Shown one piece after another: positions 1 through 8,321 of a stretch of 64,000 bases of DNA. Below the pieces are notes generated by a model that did no database searches, had not been told where the DNA came from, and was given only the letters and a program-made list of their open reading frames with translations. Location: positions 62,001 to 126,000 of the forward strand of contig JAEUMT010000042.1 of the NCBI GenBank assembly GCA_016791365.1, in the 5' to 3' direction. Source of the DNA: Hyphomonadaceae bacterium (lineage in GTDB: Bacteria > Pseudomonadota > Alphaproteobacteria > Caulobacterales > Aquidulcibacteraceae). How positions within the stretch are numbered: position 1 is the first letter of the stretch; each line of letters opens with the position of its first letter. The position numbers were made by a program, and so were the translations under genes.

Positions 1-503
1 GTGCCTGAGGGCGCGTCGACCTTGCGGCGATGATGCGCTTCGGTGATCTCGATGTCCCATTCGGGGCCGAGGCGTTGCGCGGCTTGTTCGACGAGCGCGG
101 CCAGGAGAGTCACGCCCAGGCTGAAATTGCCGGCGCGGACGATGGCGATACGTTTGGCGTGTTCGGCGATTCTCGTTTCCTGATCCGGGGTGAGGCCGGT
201 TGTGCCGACGATGGCGGCCTTGACGGGGGTGCCGACGAGCGCGTCGAGCGCTGCTACCGTGCCTTCGGGCGAGGTGAAATCGATCCAGACTTCGGCTTTG
301 TCGGCGGCGAGGTTCGCGGTCTCGGAAGTGTTCATCATCAAAGGCGCGACGCCGGCCAGTGCGCCCAGATCGATGCCAAGGAATTGGCCGTCGCTGCGCT
401 CGGTGCCGCCGCAGATTGAAAAGCGCGGATCGCGCGATGCGGCGCGAACCAGCGCGCGACCCATGCGGCCGCCCGCGCCTGCGATAGCGATGGAAAGTGT
501 CAT
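1..503 (-). CDS. dapB: 4-hydroxy-tetrahydrodipicolinate reductase, C-terminus cut by window edge
   Basis: DapB reduces hydroxy-tetrahydrodipicolinate with NAD(P)H in the lysine/diaminopimelate pathway in the cytoplasm, supplying DAP for peptidoglycan. The visible ~167 residues start with a Rossmann glycine motif GAGGRMG at residues 9-15. They also carry GTTG, the AGNFSLGV stretch, and near the cut end EAHHRRKVDAPSGT, which holds the catalytic His-His and Lys. The last ~100 residues lie outside the window. It is the third gene of a minus-strand run after dnaK and dnaJ, 75 bp downstream of dnaJ, so co-transcription is likely. The ATG start is directly followed by the typical beta-strand/glycine loop. 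Confidence 0.93.
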   Translation of the reverse strand, partial: MTLSIAIAGAGGRMGRALVRAASRDPRFSICGGTERSDGQFLGIDLGALAGVAPLMMNTSETANLAADKAEVWIDFTSPEGTVAALDALVGTPVKAAIVGTTGLTPDQETRIAEHAKRIAIVRAGNFSLGVTLLAALVEQAAQRLGPEWDIEITEAHHRRKVDAPSG

Positions 504-578
504 GGGTTTCCTCATGGACTTTCGCCGCTTCGGCGGCAAGCTCGAGGAGGCGCGTTTGCGTGAGGATGCCCGGCTTTG

Positions 579-1745
579 TTAGCGCGTCGGCGGTTCGCTG
601 TTGGTGTCGAAGAAGCTCTTCACGTTGTCGAAGAAGCTCTGTGTTTGCGGGTGAGCTTCCTCGCCGCAATCCTTGGCGAACTCTTCGAGCAGCTTCTTTT
701 GCTTCGCGGTGAGATTCACCGGCGTCTCAACCAGCAACTCAACGTGTAGGTCGCCGCGATCCTTGCCGCGCAGATGCGTCATGCCTTTGCCTTTGACGCG
801 GAAGCGGCGACCGGTTTGTGCGCCGGCGGGGATGGTGATCTTGGCGCGTTCGCCGTCGATGGTGGGGATTTCCATCTCGCCGCCGAGGGCCGCCTTACAC
901 ATTGGCGCGGGCGCGCGGCAGTAAAGATCGGGGCCGTCGCGTTCGAATAATGCGTGTGGTTTGACCGACAGGAAAAGATAGAGGTCGCCGGGAGGGCCGC
1001 CGCGTACCCCGCTATCGCCTTTGCCGCCAAGGCGCACGCGGGTGCCGTCCTCGACACCCGCGGGTATCTTCACCTCGAGCTTTTCTTCAACGCGGGTCAG
1101 TCCGTGACCACCGCAGGAGCGGCACGGCGTCTTGATCGATTGTCCTCGGCCGTTGCAGGCGGGGCAGGTGCGCACCATGCGGAACATGCCCTGCTGCGTA
1201 CGCACTTGTCCGGCGCCTTGGCAGGTTGAGCACGTATCGAGCGGCGCGTTGCCTTCGGAACCCGAGCCTTTGCACGGTTCGCAGGTTTGCGCGCGCGGGA
1301 CGAGGATCTCGCGCTCATTACCGCGGAAAGCCTGTTCAAGCGTAATCTCGACGTCGTAGCGAAGGTCCGCGCCGCGCGCAGGGCCGTTGCGGGCGCCGCC
1401 ACGTCCGCCGCCACGTGCGAACATTTCCTCGAAGCCGCCGCCGAAGATTTCGTTGAAGAGATCGGAGAAGTCGGCCGCTCCCGCACCATGAAAGCCGCCG
1501 CCGCCCGGGCCGCCGCCTTGGAATGCGGCCTTGCCGTAACGATCATAAGCGGCGCGCTTTTCCGGGTCGGAAAGCACCGCGTACGCTTCGCCCAGCTCTT
1601 TGAATTTTTCCTCGGAGACTTTGCAGCCCGGGTTTTGATCCGGGTGCAGCTTCATCGCGAGCTTGCGGAATGCCGACTTGATCGTGGCGGCGTCAGCGTT
1701 GCGGGCAACGCCAAGCACTTCGTAATAATCGCGGTCCGCACTCAT
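579..1745 (-). CDS. dnaJ: Chaperone protein DnaJ (Hsp40)
   Basis: This 388-residue co-chaperone stimulates DnaK ATP hydrolysis and delivers unfolded clients. Domains in order: J-domain with HPD at residues 34-36; a Gly/Phe-rich linker (about 75-125); a zinc-binding region with four CxxCxGxG-type repeats ([32 protein letters not shown]); then the C-terminal substrate-binding beta domains. An in-frame GTG lies four codons upstream, but the ATG giving [12 protein letters not shown] matches the family start. It follows dnaK on the same strand after about 110 bp containing a GC-rich hairpin. Confidence 0.97.
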   Translation of the reverse strand: MSADRDYYEVLGVARNADAATIKSAFRKLAMKLHPDQNPGCKVSEEKFKELGEAYAVLSDPEKRAAYDRYGKAAFQGGGPGGGGFHGAGAADFSDLFNEIFGGGFEEMFARGGGRGGARNGPARGADLRYDVEITLEQAFRGNEREILVPRAQTCEPCKGSGSEGNAPLDTCSTCQGAGQVRTQQGMFRMVRTCPACNGRGQSIKTPCRSCGGHGLTRVEEKLEVKIPAGVEDGTRVRLGGKGDSGVRGGPPGDLYLFLSVKPHALFERDGPDLYCRAPAPMCKAALGGEMEIPTIDGERAKITIPAGAQTGRRFRVKGKGMTHLRGKDRGDLHVELLVETPVNLTAKQKKLLEEFAKDCGEEAHPQTQSFFDNVKSFFDTNSEPPTR

Positions 1746-1766
1746 CGTGCAACCCACATGAGAAAG

Positions 1767-1798
1767 AGGCGGCCCCCTCGCAAGGAGGAGAGCCGCCC
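1767..1798 (-). terminator. GC-rich hairpin between dnaK and dnaJ
   Basis: On the minus strand the dnaK-dnaJ gap contains GGCGGC...GCCGCC arms enclosing a second CCTC/GAGG pairing, an imperfect stem of about 11 bp with a short loop. No run of T follows (TCTTTCTC only). It could be a weak or partial terminator lowering dnaJ relative to dnaK, or an mRNA-stabilising/processing hairpin. The role is inferred. Confidence 0.45.
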
Positions 1799-1854
1799 GA
1801 TTTCAGTTTGCGAATAGCGCCGCAGCATTAATCGACCTCAATGCCGTTGCAGGC

Positions 1855-3750
1855 TTATGCGCTCTTCTTGCTGTTGCCGTCGACTTCCTCGAAGTCGGCG
1901 TCGACAACACCTTCCTGGCCCTGACCGCCGGCATTGCCGGCCGCGCCGTAAAGCGCCTCGCCGATTTTCATGGAGGCCGTGACGAGCGTTTGAGTCTTCG
2001 ATGCGATCGTGGCGGTGTCGCCATCATCGAGCACTTCCTTGAGGTCGGCGATTGCCGCTTCAATGGCTTGCTTGTCCGGCGCCGAGAGCTTGTCGCCGTT
2101 TTCGCGAAGCTGGCCTTCAACCGTGTTGATCGCCGATTCCGCGTGGTTGCGGGCTTCGGCGAGGGTGCGGCGCTCTTTGTCGTCGCCCGCATGCTCTTCC
2201 GCTTCGCGCACCATGCGTTGGATGTCGGATTCCGAGAGACCGCCCGACGGCTGAATCTGCATCGACTGAACCTTGTTCGTCGCCTTATCCGTCGCGGAGA
2301 CGGAGACGATGCCGTTGGCGTCGATGTCGAACGTCACTTCGATCTGCGGCAAGCCAGCCGGTGAGGGCGGGATGCCGACAAGGTCGAATTTGCCGAGCGA
2401 ACGGTTGTCGGCGGCCATTTCACGCTCGCCTTGCGAAACGCTGATGGTGACCGCCGTTTGGTTGTTTTCGGCGGTCGAGAAGATTTGGCTCTTCTTGGTC
2501 GGGATCGTCGTGTTGCGTTCGATCAGACGGGTGAAGACGCCGCCTTTGGTTTCGATGCCGAGTGAGAGCGGCGTGACGTCCAACAGAACGACGTCTTTGA
2601 CGTCGCCTTGCAGAACGCCAGCTTGAATAGCGGCGCCGACGGCGACGACTTCATCCGGGTTGACGCCCTTGTGCGGCTCGCGGCCGAAGAATTCCTTCAC
2701 GACCTGCTGGATCTTCGGCATGCGCGTCATTCCGCCGACGAGAACCACTTCCTTGATGTCGGAAGCGGAAAGGCCGGCGTCTTTCAACGCGGCCTTGCAC
2801 GGGCCGATGGTCTTTTGCACGAGATCGTCGACGAGCGCTTCGTACTTGGCGCGCGTGATCTTCATGTTGAGGTGGACCGGACCGCTCGCGTTGGCGGTGA
2901 TGAACGGCACGCTGATGTCGAATTCCGAGCGCGACGAAAGCTCTTTCTTGGCTTGCTCAGAGACTTCTTTCAGGCGCTGCAGCGCGAGCTTGTCCTGGCG
3001 AAGGTCGATGCCGTTGGCCTTTTTGAACTCGTCGGCGATGTAATTGAGGATGCGGACGTCGAAGTCTTCGCCGCCGAGGAACGTGTCGCCGTTGGTGGAA
3101 CGGACTTCGAAGACGCCGTCGCCGATTTCGAGGATCGAAACGTCGAACGTGCCGCCGCCGAGGTCATAGACGGCGATGGTCTTGGTGCCGGCGTCTTTCG
3201 ACTTGTCGAGACCGTAGGCGAGGGCAGCTGCGGTTGGTTCGTTGATGATGCGCAGCACTTCGAGCCCGGCGATCTTGCCGGCGTCCTTGGTGGCTTGGCG
3301 CTGCGCGTCGTTGAAGTACGCCGGAACCGTGATGACGGCCTGGGTGACGGATTCGCCGAGATAATCTTCGGCGGTCTGCTTCATCTTCTGCAGGACGAAG
3401 GCGGAGATTTCCGAAGGCGCGTATGATTTTTCGCGGCCTTGAATCCAAGCGTCGCCGTTTGGGCCCTTGACGATCTTGTAGGGGACAAGGTCGGCGTCTT
3501 TCTTGGAGATCGGGTCGTCAGCGGAGCGGCCGATGAGGCGCTTCACGGCGTAATAGGTGTGGGTCGGGTTGGTAATGGCCTGGCGTGCGGCTTGAATGCC
3601 GATCAGGCGTTCGCCGTTCTCCGCGAAGGCGACCACTGACGGTGTGGTGTTCGAACCTTCCGCGTTGACGATGACCTTCGGCTGTCCGCCTTCCATAACG
3701 GCGACGCACGAGTTGGTCGTGCCGAGGTCGATGCCAATAACTTTGCCCAT
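1855..3750 (-). CDS. dnaK: Molecular chaperone DnaK (Hsp70)
   Basis: Full-length 631-residue Hsp70. The N-terminal ATPase begins [18 protein letters not shown] and carries the phosphate-binding motif [13 protein letters not shown] and [13 protein letters not shown] linker ending [14 protein letters not shown] leads to the beta-sandwich substrate domain and helical lid, and the acidic C-terminus contains EEVDG. It works with DnaJ (next gene) and GrpE (encoded about 7 kb away). The start has a good ribosome site, GAGGA, eight bases upstream. It heads the minus-strand dnaK-dnaJ-dapB run and is presumably heat-inducible. Confidence 0.99.
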   Translation of the reverse strand: MGKVIGIDLGTTNSCVAVMEGGQPKVIVNAEGSNTTPSVVAFAENGERLIGIQAARQAITNPTHTYYAVKRLIGRSADDPISKKDADLVPYKIVKGPNGDAWIQGREKSYAPSEISAFVLQKMKQTAEDYLGESVTQAVITVPAYFNDAQRQATKDAGKIAGLEVLRIINEPTAAALAYGLDKSKDAGTKTIAVYDLGGGTFDVSILEIGDGVFEVRSTNGDTFLGGEDFDVRILNYIADEFKKANGIDLRQDKLALQRLKEVSEQAKKELSSRSEFDISVPFITANASGPVHLNMKITRAKYEALVDDLVQKTIGPCKAALKDAGLSASDIKEVVLVGGMTRMPKIQQVVKEFFGREPHKGVNPDEVVAVGAAIQAGVLQGDVKDVVLLDVTPLSLGIETKGGVFTRLIERNTTIPTKKSQIFSTAENNQTAVTISVSQGEREMAADNRSLGKFDLVGIPPSPAGLPQIEVTFDIDANGIVSVSATDKATNKVQSMQIQPSGGLSESDIQRMVREAEEHAGDDKERRTLAEARNHAESAINTVEGQLRENGDKLSAPDKQAIEAAIADLKEVLDDGDTATIASKTQTLVTASMKIGEALYGAAGNAGGQGQEGVVDADFEEVDGNSKKSA

Positions 3751-3900
3751 TGCTTAGTCCTCGTTCCTTTCTCAGCGGCGCGGTTTCGTCTTGTGGACCC
3801 ATATCCTGGCGTCCGCGAAGCGCGCGTCCTGTACCTTCAAACAAGCGGTTAAACGACTTAGCGCCCCGTCCCAAGCTCCAAGCCGCTTCGTTCCGGGTTC

Positions 3901-3928
3901 ATGTGGTGTATCGACCACAAGGTGCAAG
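3901..3928 (-). promoter_or_regulatory. Weak candidate heat-shock promoter for dnaK
   Basis: The roughly 300-bp gap between dnaK and the divergent dioxygenase gene must hold the dnaK promoter. On the minus strand, CTTGCAC followed 13 bases later by CACCACAT loosely resembles the sigma-32 pattern (CTTGAAA, then CCCCATnT). The match is partial and about 150 bp upstream of the start codon, and other CTTG words occur nearby. I see no HrcA (CIRCE) inverted repeat and no small gene in this gap. Confidence 0.25.
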
Positions 3929-4052
3929 CCTTTGGGAGCTGCTATCCTCATTCGCCGCAGGGAAATAGTGCAGAGGCTCTGAGGCTTTGATCTCGCTCAA
4001 GTTTCTTCGCGGAACAAAAAAGAAACCGAACACCTGCATAGGCGCCCAGGAG

Positions 4053-4715
4053 ATGACCCGTCCCGCCTCAGACCTCGACGGCTTCCGGCTTTGGCCGGGC
4101 CTTCTTGATCGCGCCGCCCAGGAGGCGCTGCGCGATGAGGTGTTCGCGCGCATGCGGGAGGGGCCGTTCTACATTCCCCGCATGCCGAAATCCGGCGCGC
4201 CAATGAGCGTGCGAATGACGAACTTTGGACCCCTCGGCTGGGTGACGGACAAGGAGCAGGGGTATCGCTACCAGGCCACCCATCCCGAGACAGGCAAACC
4301 ATGGCCGGAGATGCCGCCGAAGGTGCTCGAGCTTTGGAATGCTCTGAGCGGTTACGACGCGCCGCCCGAGGCGTGTCTCGTGAACTTGTACGAGAGCGAT
4401 GCGCGCATGGGCTTGCATGTCGACAGCGATGAAGACGCGTGGGATGCGCCGGTGTTGTCGATTTCGCTTGGCGACACAGCCCTGTTTCGCATCGGCGGCA
4501 GTCTGCGCTCCGACGCGACGCGCAGTGTGCGCTTGGCGTCAGGCGACGTGTGCATGCTCGGCGGCGCTGCGCGACGTGCGTACCATGGCGTTGATCGCAT
4601 CATGCACGGCACGTCGCGCTTATTGCCAAAAGGCGGGCGCCTTAATTTGACGGTGCGGCGGGTGACGGTTCCGTCGCCGTCGCCGACGACTCAGCCGCCG
4701 CTGGCGTCGGACTAG
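4053..4715 (+). CDS. AlkB-family Fe(II)/2-oxoglutarate-dependent dioxygenase
   Basis: AlkB-type enzymes oxidatively demethylate N1-methyladenine and N3-methylcytosine in DNA or RNA. The 220-residue product has the iron-binding H122-x-D124 (in MGLHVDSDED) and H178 (AYHGVDRI), and the 2-oxoglutarate-binding RLNLTVR with R196 and R202, plus NLYESDARMG upstream; this is E. coli AlkB size. The ATG is preceded directly by CCAGGAG with almost no spacer, so the start is a little uncertain; a TTG further upstream is less likely. The 3' end overlaps the convergent M48 gene by 74 bp. The exact substrate cannot be read from sequence. Confidence 0.9.
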   Translation: MTRPASDLDGFRLWPGLLDRAAQEALRDEVFARMREGPFYIPRMPKSGAPMSVRMTNFGPLGWVTDKEQGYRYQATHPETGKPWPEMPPKVLELWNALSGYDAPPEACLVNLYESDARMGLHVDSDEDAWDAPVLSISLGDTALFRIGGSLRSDATRSVRLASGDVCMLGGAARRAYHGVDRIMHGTSRLLPKGGRLNLTVRRVTVPSPSPTTQPPLASD

Positions 4716-6033
4716 GCTCGGCCGCTGCGCCATGATTGCGCACAAAGTCAGGGACCCAGCCCGCGGGCGGGCCGCCTGGGGTGTTGGGCAAGCGGCCGGC
4801 GGCGATCTCATGCGCCTTCCAGACCATCGCGTTATGCACGCGGTTCCAGCCTGAGGGATGGTCATAGAAGAACCATTCCTCAAAGGCGCTCGGCTCCATC
4901 TTGCGATACTCGCTGAGCAGCACCGACGCTTCGGCGAAGCCGTCAGGCTCACGCGCGGCGTTCAATCCGAACATGTCCGCCTGTTGTTCGTTGAAATAGA
5001 CGAGGTTGCGTTGAAGCGGCGCGGTGATCAGGCCGACGACCGCGAGCAGCACCATCACCAGCGGCAGGCCCGCCGGATCCGAGATATCGCGGATGCCCCA
5101 TCGCTCATTCTTCGCGGCCCAGCGGAATGTGAAATGCACGAACGCGAAGCTGAACAAGATGAAGATCGAACTGAAAATCATGCCGGAGACGTTGTGCCTC
5201 AGCACGTAGTGGCCGATTTCGTGCGCCATGACGGCGCGAACCGCTTCGGGACTCGTGCGCTCAAGCAAGGTGTCGGCGAGTGAGATGCGTGTCGTTGGGC
5301 CGAAGCCGGAGACGTTGGCGCTAATGCTATTGGTTTGGCGCGAGCGGTCATAGACATAGACGTTGTCGGCCGGCACGCCATTGGCCTGCGCCAGCGCGAG
5401 AATGCTGTCACGAAGTTCGCCTTGCTCCATCGGAGTCGCGGTGTTGAACAGCGGCGCGATGTAAACCGGAAAGAGCATGCTCATCACGCCGGCGAACGCG
5501 ATAGTGACGACCGATCCCCAGATCCACCACGTATTCCGGGCTGCGCGAATAATCACGTAAAGCACGGTCAGGAAGATCGAACCGATCACCAGCGCCAGCG
5601 CGAACCCGATCAGCTGTTCGTTGAACCATTCAGGAAAAGTCTGTGTGGAAAGATTGTAGCGGTGCTGGCGAACGAAGCCGACATAATAGGAGAACGGGAA
5701 CGTCAGCACGCTCGAAACGAGGATGTAGAAGAAAGAGGTCCCGAACGCGACGAGCGGAAACCACTTCAGCGTTTTCTCGATCCAGCTGCGAACGCCGCGC
5801 GCCCAGCCGAGGATTAACATGAGGCCCGCGACGAGAATTGAGAGAGCTGTGCCGGCGAAGTCGATGATGTAGCCGCCCTCGAAGTACGAGTTTGACCGCG
5901 CGGTCGCTTCCGCACCCATGGTCGCGAGCCATGCCTGGGTGGCTTCCTCGGGATTGAAGGGCAGGGCCGCGGCAAACGCCGGTCCCGCAGTTGCGAACGC
6001 CGCGGCAAACGCCGCTAAACTCAGAATACGCAT
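4642..6033 (-). CDS. M48 family membrane metalloprotease, Ste24/CAAX-protease type
   Basis: A 463-residue multi-spanning membrane zinc protease. It begins with a signal-like segment ending near residue 21, then several hydrophobic segments. HEIGH at 271-275 supplies two zinc ligands and the catalytic Glu; E349 in FNEQQADMFGL is the third ligand, with D353. The layout (helices before HEIGH, two after, EXXXD) matches the M48A Ste24 group rather than HtpX. The last ~30 residues are Ala/Pro/Ser/Thr rich. Start chosen at MRILSLAAF because GGGGGAAGG lies eight bases upstream; the longer frame adds a basic, non-signal N-terminus. Its tail overlaps the AlkB-type gene. A membrane-protein quality-control role is inferred. 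Confidence 0.9.
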   Translation of the reverse strand: MRILSLAAFAAAFATAGPAFAAALPFNPEEATQAWLATMGAEATARSNSYFEGGYIIDFAGTALSILVAGLMLILGWARGVRSWIEKTLKWFPLVAFGTSFFYILVSSVLTFPFSYYVGFVRQHRYNLSTQTFPEWFNEQLIGFALALVIGSIFLTVLYVIIRAARNTWWIWGSVVTIAFAGVMSMLFPVYIAPLFNTATPMEQGELRDSILALAQANGVPADNVYVYDRSRQTNSISANVSGFGPTTRISLADTLLERTSPEAVRAVMAHEIGHYVLRHNVSGMIFSSIFILFSFAFVHFTFRWAAKNERWGIRDISDPAGLPLVMVLLAVVGLITAPLQRNLVYFNEQQADMFGLNAAREPDGFAEASVLLSEYRKMEPSAFEEWFFYDHPSGWNRVHNAMVWKAHEIAAGRLPNTPGGPPAGWVPDFVRNHGAAAEPSPTPAAAESSATATEPSPAAPSN

Positions 6034-6142
6034 CGAGCCTTCCCCCGAAGATTGTCGAATGTGACTGGCCGAAAGCCTGCGCCCGCGCCAGATCACGCGC
6101 AAGGGGACGCGCGCCCGACGCGTTTATTGAGGAGACGAACGG

Positions 6143-7018
6143 ATGAAGCTCGACACGCCCGAAGGCAACTTCCCGCCCACGCGCCGCACGATGGCCGCCT
6201 CATTGTTCTTTGCAGGCTACGCGACGGCAGCTTTGTCCTCCTGTGCAAGCCCTGTGACCACACCGAGCGATGAACTCATCACCGAGGACGTTCATATCAA
6301 TGGCGCGGGCGGTTACTCGCTGCCGGCTTATGTTGCGCGGCCGGCCGGCCGCGGCCGGCATTCCTGCGTGATCGTCGTGAGTGAGATTTTCGGCATCCAC
6401 GACTACATCAAGGATGTCTGCCGCCGCTTCGCACGCGAAGGCTATGTCGCGATCGCGCCGGATTATTTCGATCGCGCGGGTGATCCCGCGCCAATGACGG
6501 ATTTTGCTCAGATACGCGAAATCGTTGCTACCGCGAATTACGACCAGGTGATGGGCGACACGAGCGGCGCGATCGATTGGTTGCGCGCCCAACGCTTCAC
6601 AAATGGCGACATTGGCGTCACCGGCTTCTGCTGGGGCGGCACAGTTGTGTGGATGGCGGCGGCACATCTAACGCACATTAAGGCTGGCGTTGCATGGTAC
6701 GGCCGCGTTGTGCGTCCGGCGCCAGGAAGTTGGGGCTCTGAAGAGCAACGTCCGTGGCCGCTGGATTCCGCGGCAGCTATGTCGGCGCCGGTGCTTGGCC
6801 TTTATGCGCAGAACGACAACGGCATTCCGCTTGAGGGCGTCGAACGCTTCCGCGCGGCGCTCAACGCCAATGGCAATCCTTCTCACTCGGAGATCATTGT
6901 TTTTCCGGGTGTCCAGCACGGCTTCCATGCGGATTATCGCCAGAGCTACAATGCGGAAGCCGCCGCTGACGGCTGGGCGCGCTGTCTCGCCTGGTTCCGC
7001 GCCAATGGCGTCGCGTAA
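6143..7018 (+). CDS. Dienelactone hydrolase family protein, exported, probable lipoprotein
   Basis: An alpha/beta-hydrolase of the dienelactone hydrolase family. The triad is visible: C163 in GFCWGG, D225 in YAQND and H259 in GVQHGFHADYR; EIFGIHDYIK is also typical. The N-terminus has TRRTMAAS followed by a hydrophobic stretch and a lipobox-like ALSSC (C34), suggesting Tat-dependent or Sec export and lipidation. GAGGAG precedes the ATG. Only 11 bp separate it from the aldo/keto reductase gene, so the two probably form an operon. The natural substrate is unknown; carboxymethylenebutenolidase is only the family prototype. Confidence 0.88.
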   Translation: MKLDTPEGNFPPTRRTMAASLFFAGYATAALSSCASPVTTPSDELITEDVHINGAGGYSLPAYVARPAGRGRHSCVIVVSEIFGIHDYIKDVCRRFAREGYVAIAPDYFDRAGDPAPMTDFAQIREIVATANYDQVMGDTSGAIDWLRAQRFTNGDIGVTGFCWGGTVVWMAAAHLTHIKAGVAWYGRVVRPAPGSWGSEEQRPWPLDSAAAMSAPVLGLYAQNDNGIPLEGVERFRAALNANGNPSHSEIIVFPGVQHGFHADYRQSYNAEAAADGWARCLAWFRANGVA

Positions 7019-7029
7019 AGGATCCTCTC

Positions 7030-8094
7030 ATGCGCTATCGCAAACTCGGCCGCACCGGCCTTGTCGTTTCTGAAATTTGCCTCGGAACAATGACGTTCGG
7101 CGGTGACGGCTTCTGGAAGGTGGTCGGCGCGCTTGAGCAGGAGACCGTGACGAAGCTGGTGCGCGGCGCTTTCGATAAAGGTGTCACGTTTCTGGATTCG
7201 GCAGATGTCTATTCAAACGGACTGTCGGAACAGGTGACGGGGCAGGCGATCAAAGATCTGCCGCGCGACGAGCTTGTGATCGCGACAAAGGTGTTCGGTC
7301 GCATGGGTGCGTATGGCGGCGCGCAGACGCCGGAAGCGCAACGTCGGTACGCCAACTCGAATCTCTGGGGCCTTTCGCGCAAGCACGTGTTTGACGCGAT
7401 CGACGCGAGTTTGAAGCGCCTCGATCTCGATTATGTTGATCTCTACCAGGTGCATTCGTTCGATCCGGCCGTGCCGCTCGAAGAGACGCTGGAAGCGCTC
7501 GATGAAGTCGTGAAATCAGGCCGGGCGCGCTATATCGGCCTGTGCAATCACGCGGCTTGGCAGATCATGAAAGCGGTTGGCATTTCCGAGCGCAATGGCC
7601 TGGCGCGCTATGAATCGCTGCAGATGTATTATTCGATCGCCGGCCGCGATCTTGAGCGTGAAGTTGTGCCGCTGGCGAAGGATCAGGATCTTGCTATTCT
7701 GCCGTGGAGCCCGCTCGCAGGCGGTTTTCTGTCGGGCAAATATACGCGGGCAGGGGCGCCTGCGGACGGGTCACGCCGGCTCGCGTTCGACTTCCCGCCG
7801 GTCGACAAAGAGAAGGCCTACGACATCATCGACGTGATGAAGGAGATCGGTGATGCGCGCGGCGTTTCCGTTGCGCAGATCGCGCTCTCGTGGCTCCTGC
7901 ATCAAAAGCACGTCACCAGCGTCATCATCGGCGCGAAGACGGAAGCGCAGCTCAACGACAATCTCGAAGCGACGAGCGTTGAGCTTTCGAGCGATGACCT
8001 GAAAAGGCTCGACGACGTTTCTAAACCGAGCCCGGAATATCCAGGCTGGATGCTGGAGCGCCAAGGCGGCGAGCGGACGTCGGGGCTCAGCTAG
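7030..8094 (+). CDS. Aldo/keto reductase
   Basis: A cytoplasmic NADPH-dependent (beta/alpha)8 oxidoreductase of 354 residues, beginning MRYRKLGRTGLVVSEICLG. The catalytic tetrad reads D56, Y61, K87 and H142 (QVHSFD). The C-terminal VIIGAKTEAQLNDNLEA is the NADP-binding signature. It resembles the YajO/Tas-like group acting on sugars or aldehydes, but the substrate is not determinable. It follows the hydrolase gene closely and is probably expressed with it. Confidence 0.93.
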   Translation: MRYRKLGRTGLVVSEICLGTMTFGGDGFWKVVGALEQETVTKLVRGAFDKGVTFLDSADVYSNGLSEQVTGQAIKDLPRDELVIATKVFGRMGAYGGAQTPEAQRRYANSNLWGLSRKHVFDAIDASLKRLDLDYVDLYQVHSFDPAVPLEETLEALDEVVKSGRARYIGLCNHAAWQIMKAVGISERNGLARYESLQMYYSIAGRDLEREVVPLAKDQDLAILPWSPLAGGFLSGKYTRAGAPADGSRRLAFDFPPVDKEKAYDIIDVMKEIGDARGVSVAQIALSWLLHQKHVTSVIIGAKTEAQLNDNLEATSVELSSDDLKRLDDVSKPSPEYPGWMLERQGGERTSGLS

Positions 8095-8127
8095 CGCGCA
8101 CAGGCGCGGCGCGTTCTGCATGCACCG

Positions 8128-8203
8128 CCTTCGACAGGCTCAGGCTGACGCTACCTCGGAAAGCGTGACGTTGGAAATGGCGTCACGCTGAGCTTGTCGA
8201 AGG
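8128..8203. repeat. Dispersed-type inverted repeat (CTTCGACA..CTCAG family)
   Basis: Left arm CCTTCGACAGGCTCAG and right arm CTGAGCTTGTCGAAGG pair over 16 bases with one wobble. Inside is an alternative perfect 9-bp stem, AGCGTGACG and CGTCACGCT, with a 10-base loop. Words of this kind recur between genes in many high-GC proteobacterial genomes. It lies downstream of the aldo/keto reductase gene and may end that transcript, although no T-run follows. Confidence 0.75.
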
Positions 8204-8252
8204 GCGACGCGACACGCTCGTATCCAATCCTGCGCTTTGCTTGAAAGCAGCG

Positions 8253-8291
8253 CAAAAGAAAAGCGGCGGCGCTCTTGTCCAGCGCCGCCGC
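8253..8291 (-). terminator. Rho-independent terminator of the PPC-repeat gene
   Basis: On the minus strand, a perfect 11-bp stem (GCGGCGGCGCT with its complement, 7-base loop) is followed at once by TTTTCTTTTG. It lies about 30 bp past the stop codon of the PPC-repeat protein gene. This is the clearest intrinsic terminator in the window. Confidence 0.88.
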
Positions 8292-8321
8292 CCTTGCATG
8301 CGTCCCCTTAAGCGTTTCCGC

